DNA of 64,000 nt from JAVJRN01 sp040218415 (GCA_040218415.1 JAVJRN010000065.1:10793-74792), one strand, 5' to 3'; positions 27,847 through 36,350 are shown, numbered from the stretch's first letter. Translations and numbers: made by a program. Notes: generated from the sequence alone by a model not told the origin.

Positions 27847-28992
27847 TCAATCTCTGATGAAATAGTCCGTTTTCCCAAAAGCAAGCATCATTTTCATGGC
27901 TTGCTGATTCCACCAAATACCCTGAATATTTTCTGGCAGATCAAGTAGTTTTTTTCTCATCTCCCCCTGAGTCATTGATTTGCTTGCCAGCATCCATGAC
28001 ACTTGTCCCATAGTTGGAACTTGGGTATGATAAGGCAATACTTCGTAGGAAAGTGTTTTTATTAAATTTTGACGTTCCTTAAACAGTTTCGCTTGTAGAT
28101 ATGGATTTCCCGATTGGAAAACAATAATTCCTTCAGGCAGCAACATCGGTTCTATTTTTTGTATAAAAGCAATCAGCCCATCATTAGGAACCTCTTGGTC
28201 GATATAAATGATATCAAAAGTGGAAGAGTCAGCGAGATACTGGTTCAACTTTGCCTCAACGATTTTCGAACCAGTAGTAATCTCCAAAATGCCTTCATTT
28301 TTAGTCACAAAATCAAAGTACTTATTGTCGAAAGGAGCAATCGAGATATGACTGACTTTTTTCGACTGATTCAGTTGGTCGATGATGAGATGATTGTCGC
28401 CTCCGATGATCAAAACGTTGGCTGGTTCTGTTTTTAAATAAAGTGCTGGAAGCGCATATGCTTCAGCCAATAAGTGTTTGTCTAAAGTAGAAAACTGCAA
28501 TTTTCCCCCATAATGTAGCCAGAAATCATCTTTCCATTCCACTATTTGCGCATCTGCGAATGTGGTTTTTTTTGAGTCTATGACTTTGTCAGTAAAATAT
28601 TTTTGAGAGGGAGGCATGGAGTATGGGATAAACCAAACGCCAACGAGCATACCGATACCCAGAAAGTGATTCCTGATTTTTTGTGTTTGACCTATGGCAT
28701 AGCTACAGGCGATGGCAACTATAAAAATACTCATCCAACTCTGATTGTAACGCGTGATAAGTTCTGCAACAATAGGCTGAAGCAGTAAAGGAAAAATAAG
28801 CGGGATCAGTAAAAACACTACTTTAAAAAGGTCATTAACTTGATACCGACTTCCTAACCACCAACTAGCCACCACAGTAAAAAATAGTGCGATTTGGTTA
28901 GCTAATTCAAATGGAAAATAAAATTGGTAGATATGAAAGCACCATGTAAAAAGTAGGGCTAAATAAACAAGTTGAGGAAGCTTTTCTTTCAC
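27847..28992 (-). CDS. Spermidine-synthase-like membrane protein with lost active-site motifs
   Basis: The 381-residue protein has about five to six membrane segments (first ~130 residues) and a C-terminal Rossmann-like region clearly related to the enzyme at 25573-27108. Shared stretches include VFQSGNPYLQAKLF against VTQAGSPYYATQAF, LPYHTQVPTMGQVSWM against LPLHNQVVTLGEWGWI, and a matching C-terminus. The catalytic signatures are degenerate: GGGDG is replaced by IGGDN, the VDLDP aspartates by IAPFD, and DFPDP by IDQEVP. It is therefore probably inactive as an aminopropyltransferase and could be a regulatory or structural partner (inference). It starts three bases downstream of speD in the same orientation, so the two are co-expressed. 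Confidence 0.82.
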   Translation of the reverse strand: MKEKLPQLVYLALLFTWCFHIYQFYFPFELANQIALFFTVVASWWLGSRYQVNDLFKVVFLLIPLIFPLLLQPIVAELITRYNQSWMSIFIVAIACSYAIGQTQKIRNHFLGIGMLVGVWFIPYSMPPSQKYFTDKVIDSKKTTFADAQIVEWKDDFWLHYGGKLQFSTLDKHLLAEAYALPALYLKTEPANVLIIGGDNHLIIDQLNQSKKVSHISIAPFDNKYFDFVTKNEGILEITTGSKIVEAKLNQYLADSSTFDIIYIDQEVPNDGLIAFIQKIEPMLLPEGIIVFQSGNPYLQAKLFKERQNLIKTLSYEVLPYHTQVPTMGQVSWMLASKSMTQGEMRKKLLDLPENIQGIWWNQQAMKMMLAFGKTDYFIRD

Positions 28993-28995
28993 GCC

Positions 28996-29298
28996 TTAAA
29001 CAGATGAAATGGCGAGATCAAAATAGGAACCAATGTTTCTTTTGAAATCCAAATACATGGTTTCATTGCAACTACTCAACTCAAGGTAGGATTTATTTTC
29101 CTCAGGAAATGTGTGCAAGGCACAATGGCTTTCCGCCAATAACCATAAGCCTGTATAGCCTTGTGGTTCGAAATGATGGTCAATGTAGTTGAGTATCGTA
29201 AAACCAGACTGCTCCAGAAGTTCAACAATTCTAGACTTAATGGTGTCTTCGTTACATCCTTTTATCCAAGTATTATAGTTATCTATTTTCGCTTCCAA
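28996..29298 (-). CDS. speD: S-adenosylmethionine decarboxylase, prokaryotic class 1B type
   Basis: The 100-residue proenzyme keeps the pyruvoyl self-cleavage site Glu56-Ser57 in AESH, His62 in LHTFPE and Cys77 in LSSCN. The Ser-His-Cys spacing (5 and 15) equals that of Thermotoga SpeD (63-68-83). The enzyme decarboxylates SAM to make the aminopropyl donor for spermidine-type products. It is somewhat shorter than the usual 115-140 residues. It heads a two-gene minus-strand operon with the degenerate spermidine-synthase paralogue and faces the active-looking paralogue on the plus strand, so the three genes probably share a pathway. Confidence 0.9.
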   Translation of the reverse strand: MEAKIDNYNTWIKGCNEDTIKSRIVELLEQSGFTILNYIDHHFEPQGYTGLWLLAESHCALHTFPEENKSYLELSSCNETMYLDFKRNIGSYFDLAISSV

Positions 29299-29600
29299 GG
29301 GATTTTATAATTGCCTGATTATTGACTCTAGCATTTGTTCCTATTGCGTACGCTATCTGCGAGCGCAAGGATGCACATAATCAAACTAAATATGAATGGC
29401 TTGTTAGAATATTTATAAGATTCTACAGAACTCAACGAAATTGCTCATTTTCTTTTAATAGCCATCTTCTTTGATTGAGTTAAAAAAATATTTAGAACAT
29501 CAGAAAGCTCAACCCACCTTGTTTTCGAATTGAATAATCGTCCTCAAAGTTGACTTGTTTGTTTTAAGGTGTACCAAACGCCCAAATTGAAAAGGAAAAC
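29299..29600. other. Intergenic stretch upstream of speD
   Basis: About 300 bp of AT-rich sequence lies between speD and the next minus-strand gene, so it should hold the speD promoter. I find no clear TAnnTTTG/TTG pair, no hairpin with a T-run and no open frame worth calling. Confidence 0.4.
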
Positions 29601-30044
29601 TTACGAATCAATCAATGCAATTTTACGATCGTTAAAAATAGATTTTAATGCTTTCAGGTCTATATCGCGTGTCACTTCAACCCAGCAGACTTTCATCTCT
29701 TTGACATAGCTCTGACCTGCCAACCAAGTCCTATACCCAAAATGATTTGCCACGTTTTTTAGCTGATCACGATCAGTCTTGCGTTTACCTCTTATTAGAT
29801 TTTGAATTTCCTGAAGTACTTTCGAGGATGATCCAACAATTACTGGATTATTCCGATAGGAATAGATAACGAATAGCCCTTTAAAATCTTGAAGGTGACC
29901 GGTTTCAAACTTTAATGTTTCGATTCCATTACCATGCTTGAAAAACAAGTTCATTGGAAATCCATTGAATTTGAACTGTTTGATAAAATCTATTTTACCC
30001 TTAAGTCTTTTCGATATTGTCTTATTGATCGTCAATTGTTCCAT
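29601..30044 (-). CDS. Uncharacterised protein with weak GIY-YIG resemblance
   Basis: The 147-residue basic protein contains FKGLFVIYSYRNNPVIVGSS followed by a helix KVLQEIQNLIRG and a lysine/arginine-rich stretch (RGKRKTDRDQL). The spacing resembles GIY-YIG endonucleases (G-x-Y-x-I-Y... Y-x-G-x-S), but the second Tyr and the catalytic Arg are replaced, so activity is doubtful. It starts 15 bases downstream of a small membrane-protein frame in the same orientation. I do not recognise a close family; the GIY-YIG idea is tentative. Confidence 0.55.
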   Translation of the reverse strand: MEQLTINKTISKRLKGKIDFIKQFKFNGFPMNLFFKHGNGIETLKFETGHLQDFKGLFVIYSYRNNPVIVGSSSKVLQEIQNLIRGKRKTDRDQLKNVANHFGYRTWLAGQSYVKEMKVCWVEVTRDIDLKALKSIFNDRKIALIDS

Positions 30045-30059
30045 GATTTCTATAAGGTT

Positions 30060-30218
30060 TTATACCATAGAAGTACCACAATAATGCCAACCCAAAAAGA
30101 GGCCTTTTTTATCGGGGAGCAGCAATAGTCTTTTGAGTATGTGGATAAAAAGCCCCATCATGATCAAAATTCCCCAGAATAGATTGACAACAATGGCTTT
30201 TGAGAGGTTATTTGACAT
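30060..30218 (-). CDS. Small membrane protein (52 residues)
   Basis: A minus-strand frame from ATG at 30216-30218 to TAA encodes 52 residues: MSNNLSKAIVVNLFWGILIM starts a hydrophobic segment (8-27), then a basic HILKRLLLLPDKKG and a short end. It lies 15 bases upstream of the gene at 29601-30044 on the same strand, an operon-like spacing. One membrane helix with a positive flank is predicted by eye. No family is known, so the call rests on frame, spacing and composition. Confidence 0.5.
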   Translation of the reverse strand: MSNNLSKAIVVNLFWGILIMMGLFIHILKRLLLLPDKKGLFLGWHYCGTSMV

Positions 30219-30252
30219 GGTATAATCTTTGACTTTTTAATTCAAAAAAAAT

Positions 30253-30648
30253 ATGAGGACTATGAAAAATGAAATATTGTTGATTTATGATTCCAATGAC
30301 TTTCAAAACAGGGAAACCAAAGGTTATGCGAAAGCCTTGAGCGATCATAAGATCAAAGAAATAGATCTGTCAAAAGACTCACTTACTGAAAAGCAGATAG
30401 GTCAATTGGCAGAGAGGCTTGGCGGGATCAATGCGATAATCAATAAAAATAAGGCAAAATTTCAAGATCAATTCGCAAATAGCGGAATGGAAGAAGGAGA
30501 TTGGTTAAAGGTACTCTCCCAAAACCAAGATTTGATTAAGAGTCCAGTTGCACTGTATCCAAACACAGCAGAGTTTATTAATTCACCTTATGAATTTTTG
30601 AGAAAGGATATGAACGACAATAAGCACAGTTTTTCCTACCAGAAATAA
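30253..30648 (+). CDS. ArsC/Spx-like thioredoxin-fold protein without redox cysteine
   Basis: The 131-residue product (or 128 from the ATG at 30262) follows the ArsC/Spx pattern: MKNEILLIYDSNDFQNRETKGYAKALSDHKIKEIDLSKDSLTEKQIGQLAERLGGINAIINKNKAKF. The usual N-terminal CxxS/CxxC is absent (SNDFQNR at that place), so it cannot be a classical arsenate reductase. Such proteins are common in Bacteroidota and of unknown role; regulatory binding is possible by analogy to Spx. It is divergent from the small membrane-protein pair and lies 54 bases before galE. Confidence 0.75.
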   Translation: MRTMKNEILLIYDSNDFQNRETKGYAKALSDHKIKEIDLSKDSLTEKQIGQLAERLGGINAIINKNKAKFQDQFANSGMEEGDWLKVLSQNQDLIKSPVALYPNTAEFINSPYEFLRKDMNDNKHSFSYQK

Positions 30649-30681
30649 TTGACGAAGTACAACTAAGTTTCGAGAATAAGA

Positions 30682-30689
30682 TACTTTTG
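30682..30689 (+). promoter_or_regulatory. Possible -7 element (TAnnTTTG) upstream of galE
   Basis: The sequence tacttttg matches the Bacteroidota -7 consensus TAnnTTTG and ends 13 bases before the galE ATG. No convincing TTG -33 element is at the right spacing, so this is only a weak candidate. Confidence 0.3.
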
Positions 30690-30702
30690 AAGAAAAAAAG
30701 CC

Positions 30703-31728
30703 ATGAGTAAAATTCTCGTCACAGGAGGCGCTGGTTATATTGGGTCGCATACAGTAGTTGAACTTATTGAAGCTGGATTTGAAGTTGTAATCGTTGATGA
30801 TTTATCCAATTCTCAAGCAAAGGTCATTGACCAAATCAAAGAAATAACTGGAGTAGAAGTACCACTTCACGTTTTCGACTTATGTGATAACCAAAAGCTT
30901 ACTGAGTTCTTTGACGAGGAATCTGGGTTTGATGGAATTATTCATTTTGCTGCTAAAAAAGCCGTGGGGGAATCGGTACTAAAGCCACTTTACTACTATC
31001 AAAGTAATTTGATTTCCTTGATGAATTTGTTGGAAGCAATGAATAAGTACAGTATCAAGAACTTGGTATTTTCTTCCAGCTGTACCGTTTATGGGCAGCC
31101 AGATAAGTTGCCTGTATCTGAGCTTACACCGAGAAAAGATGCAGAGTCACCTTATGGCAATACCAAAAGAATAAGTGAAGATATCATTAGAGATTATGCA
31201 GGAGTCAGTCCGGATAAATCTACCATTGCTCTAAGATATTTTAATCCTGTGGGAGCGCATGAGTCAGGATTGATCGGCGAGTTGCCAAGCGGAGTTCCAA
31301 ACAATCTCATGCCTTTTATATCTCAAACGGCGATCGGTTTGCGGGAAGAATTAAAGGTTTTTGGCGGAGATTACCCAACCAAAGATGGTTCTGCTGTCCG
31401 TGATTATATTCATGTCGTGGATTTGGCAAAAGCACACGTGATCAGCTTAACCCGACTTTTGAACGATAAGCAAAAGAAGAACTATGAGTTTTTCAACCTT
31501 GGAACTGGGAGCGGCTATTCTGTTTTGGAAGTAATTCACGCTTTTGAAAAGATCAATGGGGTCAAAGTAAATCATAAAATTGTAGATAGAAGAGCAGGAG
31601 ACGTGGTACAAATTTATGCTGATACCACATTTGCTAATGACGAATTGGGTTGGAAAACAGCGCTTGACTTGGACGCTATGGTAAAGTCTACTTGGGTTTG
31701 GGAACAGAATTTGGCAAAAGCTAAATAG
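30703..31728 (+). CDS. galE: UDP-glucose 4-epimerase
   Basis: The 341-residue extended SDR protein has the NAD-binding motif TGGAGYIGSH at 7-16, DDLSNS, HFAAKKAVGES, the catalytic FSSSCTVYG serine/threonine and the YGNTK Tyr-x3-Lys pair, then ALRYFNPVGAH, GGDYPTKDGSAVRDYIHVVDLA and a GTGSGYSVLEV segment. All are hallmarks of GalE, which interconverts UDP-glucose and UDP-galactose. Length is typical. It is followed 12 bases later by a glycosyltransferase gene, so it likely supplies nucleotide sugar for surface polysaccharide. Confidence 0.96.
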   Translation: MSKILVTGGAGYIGSHTVVELIEAGFEVVIVDDLSNSQAKVIDQIKEITGVEVPLHVFDLCDNQKLTEFFDEESGFDGIIHFAAKKAVGESVLKPLYYYQSNLISLMNLLEAMNKYSIKNLVFSSSCTVYGQPDKLPVSELTPRKDAESPYGNTKRISEDIIRDYAGVSPDKSTIALRYFNPVGAHESGLIGELPSGVPNNLMPFISQTAIGLREELKVFGGDYPTKDGSAVRDYIHVVDLAKAHVISLTRLLNDKQKKNYEFFNLGTGSGYSVLEVIHAFEKINGVKVNHKIVDRRAGDVVQIYADTTFANDELGWKTALDLDAMVKSTWVWEQNLAKAK

Positions 31729-31740
31729 TCAGGTCTTGAG

Positions 31741-32925
31741 TTGAAAATTTTCATCATACCGTCATGGCAGCCATCTGATCGCTTCCCCACAACAGGGATT
31801 TTTTTTTATGATCAAGCACGAGTATTGGCTCAGCAGAAGCCAGATTGGCAGATCGCCATCAGTTCGTGGGGTAGTCATGATTCGAGGCTTTGGTTGACTC
31901 CTTTGCGACCGTTGGACTTTTTTCTAAAGCAGCTTTCTAAGCTGCCAATTTCGAGAAAAGAAGTTTTGATCACTCCTAATTTGGTCGAGTTTTTTAACCC
32001 TTGTCATACTTGGTCGCGACGATTATTCTCAGGGAATCTTCCTAAGATTATTCAGAAGAACGAGGAAAATTTACTAAAATTCATGGCTTATTATGGTAAG
32101 CCGGATGTAATCCACGCACAGGTTTCTTTTCCTGCTGGATATATTGCAATGGAGCTTGCCAGCAAATTTGATATTCCTTTTGTTATCACGGAGCATATGT
32201 CTCCATTTCCAATGCCTGGTGTAAAGGATGTGCTAAAGAAAAAAATACTTCCCGCTTTGCGCGTTGCAAATAAGGTGATGGTGGTGAGTCAACATTTGAA
32301 GGAAAAGCTGAAAACTTATCAAATTAAATCAGAGTTAGCAGCCAATTTTATTGATGAAATTTTTTTCAATGTTGGTGAAGCATCCAATCTAGGTAATCAA
32401 TTTACGCTTGTAGCTGTTGGTCGGTTGGAAAAGCAAAAAAATTATCCACTTTTAATTAAAGCTGTAGATGAACTCAGACAGCAAGGCCTTGACTTACAAC
32501 TGAAAATTGCGGGTGAGGGTACTGAGCGCAAAAAAATCAGCGAATTGATTCAACGTTTAGGACTGCAATCTCAGATTGAATTATTGGGCGATATAGAAAA
32601 AGATTCATTGAAGTTATTGCTTCACTCAGCTCATCGGTTTGTGAGTTCAAGCCTACACGAAAACATGCCTGTAGCTATTTTAGAAGCCCTTGCCTGTGGT
32701 TTGCCTGTCATTTCTACACCTTGGCAGGGTGCCGATAAAATGATGGATTTTGAAATATCAGAAATTGCGCCAAGCTTTGACCTGAATGATTTCTCTAAGG
32801 CTATTTCACAGTCAGTAGGCAAGGCGTATAATAAGGAACAAATTCGACAATTTTACATCAATCGATATGGTAATAAGGTGGTCATCAATGAACTAGAAAG
32901 CACCTATCAATCGGCCATTCTGTAA
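31741..32925 (+). CDS. GT4-family glycosyltransferase
   Basis: The 394-residue protein is a GT-B fold retaining glycosyltransferase. The N-terminal half carries WQPSDRFPTTGIFFYDQARVLA and VIHAQVSFPAGYIA. The C-terminal half has VAVGRLEKQKNYPLLIKAVDEL, ELLGDI and the donor-site HENMPVAILEALACGLPVIS, with the E-x7-E pattern. It begins at a TTG 12 bases after galE; upstream in-frame codons run back to the galE stop. It probably transfers a sugar to a surface glycan or lipid carrier in the cytoplasm. The acceptor is unknown. Confidence 0.9.
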   Translation: MKIFIIPSWQPSDRFPTTGIFFYDQARVLAQQKPDWQIAISSWGSHDSRLWLTPLRPLDFFLKQLSKLPISRKEVLITPNLVEFFNPCHTWSRRLFSGNLPKIIQKNEENLLKFMAYYGKPDVIHAQVSFPAGYIAMELASKFDIPFVITEHMSPFPMPGVKDVLKKKILPALRVANKVMVVSQHLKEKLKTYQIKSELAANFIDEIFFNVGEASNLGNQFTLVAVGRLEKQKNYPLLIKAVDELRQQGLDLQLKIAGEGTERKKISELIQRLGLQSQIELLGDIEKDSLKLLLHSAHRFVSSSLHENMPVAILEALACGLPVISTPWQGADKMMDFEISEIAPSFDLNDFSKAISQSVGKAYNKEQIRQFYINRYGNKVVINELESTYQSAIL

Positions 32926-33056
32926 TAACATCCTCTCATATTAACTTCTGTTCTATTCATTGTCAATCTGCAAACCAAATTGACTAAAGTTTAATGCAGA
33001 TGAAGTGGGCAATTCGATTGAAACAAAATTTGAGTCAAGTCTCTTAGTTCATGGGA

Positions 33057-33881
33057 CTATTGTATTTCAGCTCTTAACTCTGTGACGGTGCTATCTGCGG
33101 CACCCATCCTTTTTTTGAAAGTATGTAAGCCTGCTTGTATTTCGCCTTTTATGGAGGATTTTCCGAGATCTAAGTATTTTAAACCGTCGTTCTGCGCATC
33201 ATAATATATTTTATCCAAAAGGTAAACCATGGGATGCATCTTCTTCATCGATTGACTTGTAGCAGGCAGATAATAATATCGTATATCCTCGGTGGCATCT
33301 ACGGTTATCACTGCAGCTGCCCATTTGCGGTCATAAGTGGCAGTGTATAGTTTATATTTTCCGTGAGTACTTTTAACCAGATTTAGTAATTTTTCTTCAG
33401 AAATATTGATCGTTAGACCTTGCTCTCGTCGACATTTAGCAATAAAATAATGCGCCGTTTCGAAATCCTCCCTTACTTCTATATGCAGTGATGTTTCTTT
33501 TGCAAGAATGCGCTTTTCCATCACATGAATTTCGCGGTGATTTAGATTTACATATTGATTCACCTCTTCCATAGAGCTCTCGAAATTATGGTTGAGCATT
33601 TGCTTTAAGGGTACAAACTGATCATAGTAAGCAGGTGGTTGAATTATTGAAATACTGTTGACTCCATTTGCTCTTAATTTCGCCTTCATGTTTTCAATAA
33701 ATTTGCTTAAATCCTCATTCGAATACTCTGCTTTTGTCATAATACCACCAAAAGGCGCTTGAGAAATACTAACAGCCTGATTTTTGAGAATGTTAAAACA
33801 GATAAAGAATTGATGCGTCTCTATTTTTAGTAAATTCGAGTAATTTTGATTTATCAAATAATGGTCTGAATAGTAAATCAT
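33057..33881 (-). CDS. GNAT/FemAB-type acyltransferase-like protein
   Basis: The 274-residue protein has two alpha/beta halves suggestive of the FemAB or GNAT_6-type fold: APFGGIMTKAEYSNEDLSKFIENMKAKL, then EVREDFETAHYFIAKCRREQG, LYTATYDRKWAAAVITVDATEDIRYYYLPATSQSMKKMHPMVYLLDKIYYDA and LKYLDLGKSSIKGEIQAGLHTFKKRMGA. The final segment, with a Gly and a basic FKKRMG, is typical of C-terminal GNAT motifs in sugar or lipid-linked acyltransferases. Substrate unknown. It is a lone gene, divergent from the TPR protein gene. Confidence 0.75.
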   Translation of the reverse strand: MIYYSDHYLINQNYSNLLKIETHQFFICFNILKNQAVSISQAPFGGIMTKAEYSNEDLSKFIENMKAKLRANGVNSISIIQPPAYYDQFVPLKQMLNHNFESSMEEVNQYVNLNHREIHVMEKRILAKETSLHIEVREDFETAHYFIAKCRREQGLTINISEEKLLNLVKSTHGKYKLYTATYDRKWAAAVITVDATEDIRYYYLPATSQSMKKMHPMVYLLDKIYYDAQNDGLKYLDLGKSSIKGEIQAGLHTFKKRMGAADSTVTELRAEIQ

Positions 33882-33995
33882 TGCATCCTTATTCTTTAAT
33901 TAAGTGTCACCAAAGTTACGGAATGCATGGTTTGGATTGTTCATTTTTTAATTAACCGATTTTAAACCGACGACAAGTTTTACTTATTCAAGCAA

Positions 33996-35165
33996 ATGGG
34001 CATACAAAAAGTGGCACAAAACAGAAAGTTTATCGCACGACATACAGTTCTACTTATTATAGCCATATTTTTTTCTCAGTCTGTACACGGACAACTCTTC
34101 AAAAATGCAGAAAATGTAAGATTGGTGACTCGCTCTGTCAATTTCATATATAGCATGCAGTCTGATTCTGCACTCTATTACGCTGAGCGTGTTGAGGAAA
34201 AAATTCCTCAGCATCCGGTAGTGCCCATGTTGCGGGCGGTCAATTTGATGTGGCAGACTTTGCCCTATGTTACCGTTGATACAACTTTTGAAAAATTCAA
34301 GAAACATCTTTATGAGGTGGTAGAAAAAGCGATTGCCATTGATGGAGGTAAACAGAAAAACACGGAAGCTATATTTTTTGAAATGGCAGCCAGAGGATTA
34401 TTGTCCGAATATTACGCAGATACTGATAATTACATGAAAGCTGTAAATGAGGCAAGCAAAGCTTATGGATTATTAAAAAAGGCGTTTGATATGACGGAGG
34501 AGATCTCTGATTTTCTATTTGCCGTTGGTATTTACAATTATTTTCGTGAGGCATACCCTGAAAAGTATCCTGTATATAAATCATTTGTGTGGGTATTTAG
34601 AAATGGCGACAAGTCAAAAGGTATACAGCAATTGAAACTCGCTTCCGAGAAGGCTTTGATTGTAAATATTGAAGCTACTATGTATTTAGCCTACTTATAC
34701 TTGAGGTATGAATACAAGCCAGCGTTGGCTCAAGATTATTTACGAAAACTGGTGATTCAATTTCCTAAAAATTCATACATACGCACGAAATATTTAGAAT
34801 CTGTCGCAATTGACCCGCGTGCTTTTAGTCAAGCAAAACCGCACGATTTTCAAATGATTGCCTCAGATGGAAGACTATATTATTCAGTGGCAGCTTTTGC
34901 TTTTGAAGGGCTCTATCATGAATGGACTCAGGAGGATTATCAAAAGGCTGAGGAATTATACAAACGTGCGCTAAGTATTGGTTCTAGTCTAAAGGATCGA
35001 GGCGAATATTTGAAAAGTCTTTGCTACCTTGGACTCGGGAGAATTCATCAAAGCAAAGGTGACCTAGCTATGGCCAAGTATTATTTAGGCCAAGCCAAAG
35101 CCACTGCTGAAACTGCCGATATCAAAACTGAAGCCCAAGAAAGGTTAGATAATTTAGGTGACTGA
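33996..35165 (+). CDS. Exported TPR-repeat protein
   Basis: The 389-residue product begins with a signal peptide (IIAIFFSQSVHGQ). The rest is helical, with TPR-like pairs including SDSALYYAERVEEKIPQHPVVPML, ALAQDYLRKLVIQFPKNSYI, DYQKAEELYKRALSIG and RIHQSKGDLAMAKYYLGQAK. It probably acts as a periplasmic scaffold; the function is unknown. Its last bases overlap the GTG start of the YigZ-family gene by eight, so the two are co-translated. The N-terminal region includes a longer conserved-looking stretch around MAARGLLSEYYAD that I do not recognise. Confidence 0.82.
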   Translation: MGIQKVAQNRKFIARHTVLLIIAIFFSQSVHGQLFKNAENVRLVTRSVNFIYSMQSDSALYYAERVEEKIPQHPVVPMLRAVNLMWQTLPYVTVDTTFEKFKKHLYEVVEKAIAIDGGKQKNTEAIFFEMAARGLLSEYYADTDNYMKAVNEASKAYGLLKKAFDMTEEISDFLFAVGIYNYFREAYPEKYPVYKSFVWVFRNGDKSKGIQQLKLASEKALIVNIEATMYLAYLYLRYEYKPALAQDYLRKLVIQFPKNSYIRTKYLESVAIDPRAFSQAKPHDFQMIASDGRLYYSVAAFAFEGLYHEWTQEDYQKAEELYKRALSIGSSLKDRGEYLKSLCYLGLGRIHQSKGDLAMAKYYLGQAKATAETADIKTEAQERLDNLGD

Positions 35166-35766
35166 AGAAGCGTATAAAACCATCATGAGACCCACAGAAG
35201 GTCTTTACAAAGAAAAGGGGAGTAAATTCATAGCGCATGCTTTTCCCATAGGTCAGGATGCTGATATCTCTGATCATCTGTCAGAACTTCGTAAAAAATA
35301 TCATGACGCAAGGCACCATTGTTATGCCTATATTCTTGGAATGGAAAACCCCATAGCCAGAGCCAACGATGATGGAGAGCCGAGCCACTCCGCAGGAGAC
35401 CCTATTCTTGGTCAAATTAGATCTCATGGACTGGTGAACGTGCTAGTAGTGGTAGTGAGATATTTTGGAGGAACCAAACTTGGCGTTGGTGGCCTCATCA
35501 GTGCCTACAAAACTGCCGCACATGAAGCTTTGCTGCTAGCAAAGACTATGGAAATCTTTCCAGAAAAAAACTTTGTCATTACTTTCTCCTACGACGATAC
35601 TTCGCAAGTGGAGCGCGTACTCAACCAATTCGAAATCAACTGGAAGGATCGATCTTATCTCGATCAATGTGAGTTTAGGGGTATTATGCGCAAGTCAGAC
35701 TTTAAATTATTTGCTGAAAAAATTGAGGAATTGAGAATTTCAACTGTTGCGCTATTGAATCAATAA
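35158..35766 (+). CDS. YigZ/IMPACT family protein
   Basis: The 202-residue protein matches the YigZ/IMPACT family: GLYKEKGSKFIAHAFPI, KKYHDARHHCYAYILG, RANDDGEPSHSAGDPILGQI and VRYFGGTKLGVGGLISAYKTAA, followed by a C-terminal DUF1949-type ferredoxin-like domain. The IMPACT domain is widespread and linked to translational stress in eukaryotes; the bacterial role is unclear. The GTG start overlaps the TPR gene. Its 3' end overlaps the converging exonuclease gene by seven bases. Confidence 0.93.
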   Translation: MTEEAYKTIMRPTEGLYKEKGSKFIAHAFPIGQDADISDHLSELRKKYHDARHHCYAYILGMENPIARANDDGEPSHSAGDPILGQIRSHGLVNVLVVVVRYFGGTKLGVGGLISAYKTAAHEALLLAKTMEIFPEKNFVITFSYDDTSQVERVLNQFEINWKDRSYLDQCEFRGIMRKSDFKLFAEKIEELRISTVALLNQ

Positions 35767-36350
35767 ACAAATCCTTTCGCATCAAGCAGGTTGAATATTT
35801 TGATACAAATCCAAGCATCAGTAGCCGCATATCGCTGTTGTGCTTCCGATAAAGTACCATTTTCCCAATTTGAAGTTTGCTGACTTTTAGAGACACGATG
35901 TTCAAGAAAAATGCCAGATAAACTACGCATGCCTATCTGTTTAATACCTAGCTCTTTAGAAATATCATTCAAATCATCAAAGCCTGCAGGTTTAAAACTA
36001 GGCTCCATTTTCATAAGGTCTTTTAAATCATCTTTGATACTGATGCCAATTTTTTGAATGTCTTTGTTTGACAATAACTCAATTAATGGAGCAGTAAAAC
36101 CTATTTCATTGATCTTGAATAAGAATGCTTCATCTTCTGTAGCGAGTTGTATCAAGGCGGTTTTATTATACTCGCCTTTATTGAACGTTGGTTTTGTTTC
36201 CGTATCAAAACCTAATACCGACTGTTCGTTTAGTACTTTGAGGGCTTCTTTTTGTTTGTCAAAAGTATTAACAATATGTATTTTGTCTTCAAATTTTATG
36301 AGCGGTAATTGTTGGACTTCTTCTTTTGTTATTGATTCTCTAAAGGTCAT
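35760..36350 (-). CDS. RNase D-like 3'-5' exonuclease
   Basis: The 196-residue protein has a DEDDy exonuclease domain: SVLGFDTETKPTF (motif I, D and E), IGISIKDDLKDL (motif II) and RYAATDAWICIKIF (motif III with Tyr and Asp). It lacks the HRDC domains of full RNase D, as in many short Bacteroidota members (3'-5' exonuclease domain proteins). It likely trims RNA or DNA 3' ends. Its ATG overlaps the NhaC stop by four bases (ATGA), so it is translationally coupled to the antiporter gene, and its 3' end overlaps the converging yigZ gene. Confidence 0.92.
   Translation of the reverse strand: MTFRESITKEEVQQLPLIKFEDKIHIVNTFDKQKEALKVLNEQSVLGFDTETKPTFNKGEYNKTALIQLATEDEAFLFKINEIGFTAPLIELLSNKDIQKIGISIKDDLKDLMKMEPSFKPAGFDDLNDISKELGIKQIGMRSLSGIFLEHRVSKSQQTSNWENGTLSEAQQRYAATDAWICIKIFNLLDAKGFVY

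Noticed and set aside
27847..28992. Active second spermidine synthase
   Set aside because: All three catalytic motifs are changed, so a catalytic call is not supported.
29601..30044. Functional GIY-YIG nuclease
   Set aside because: The second Tyr and the catalytic Arg are absent, so only a resemblance is reported.
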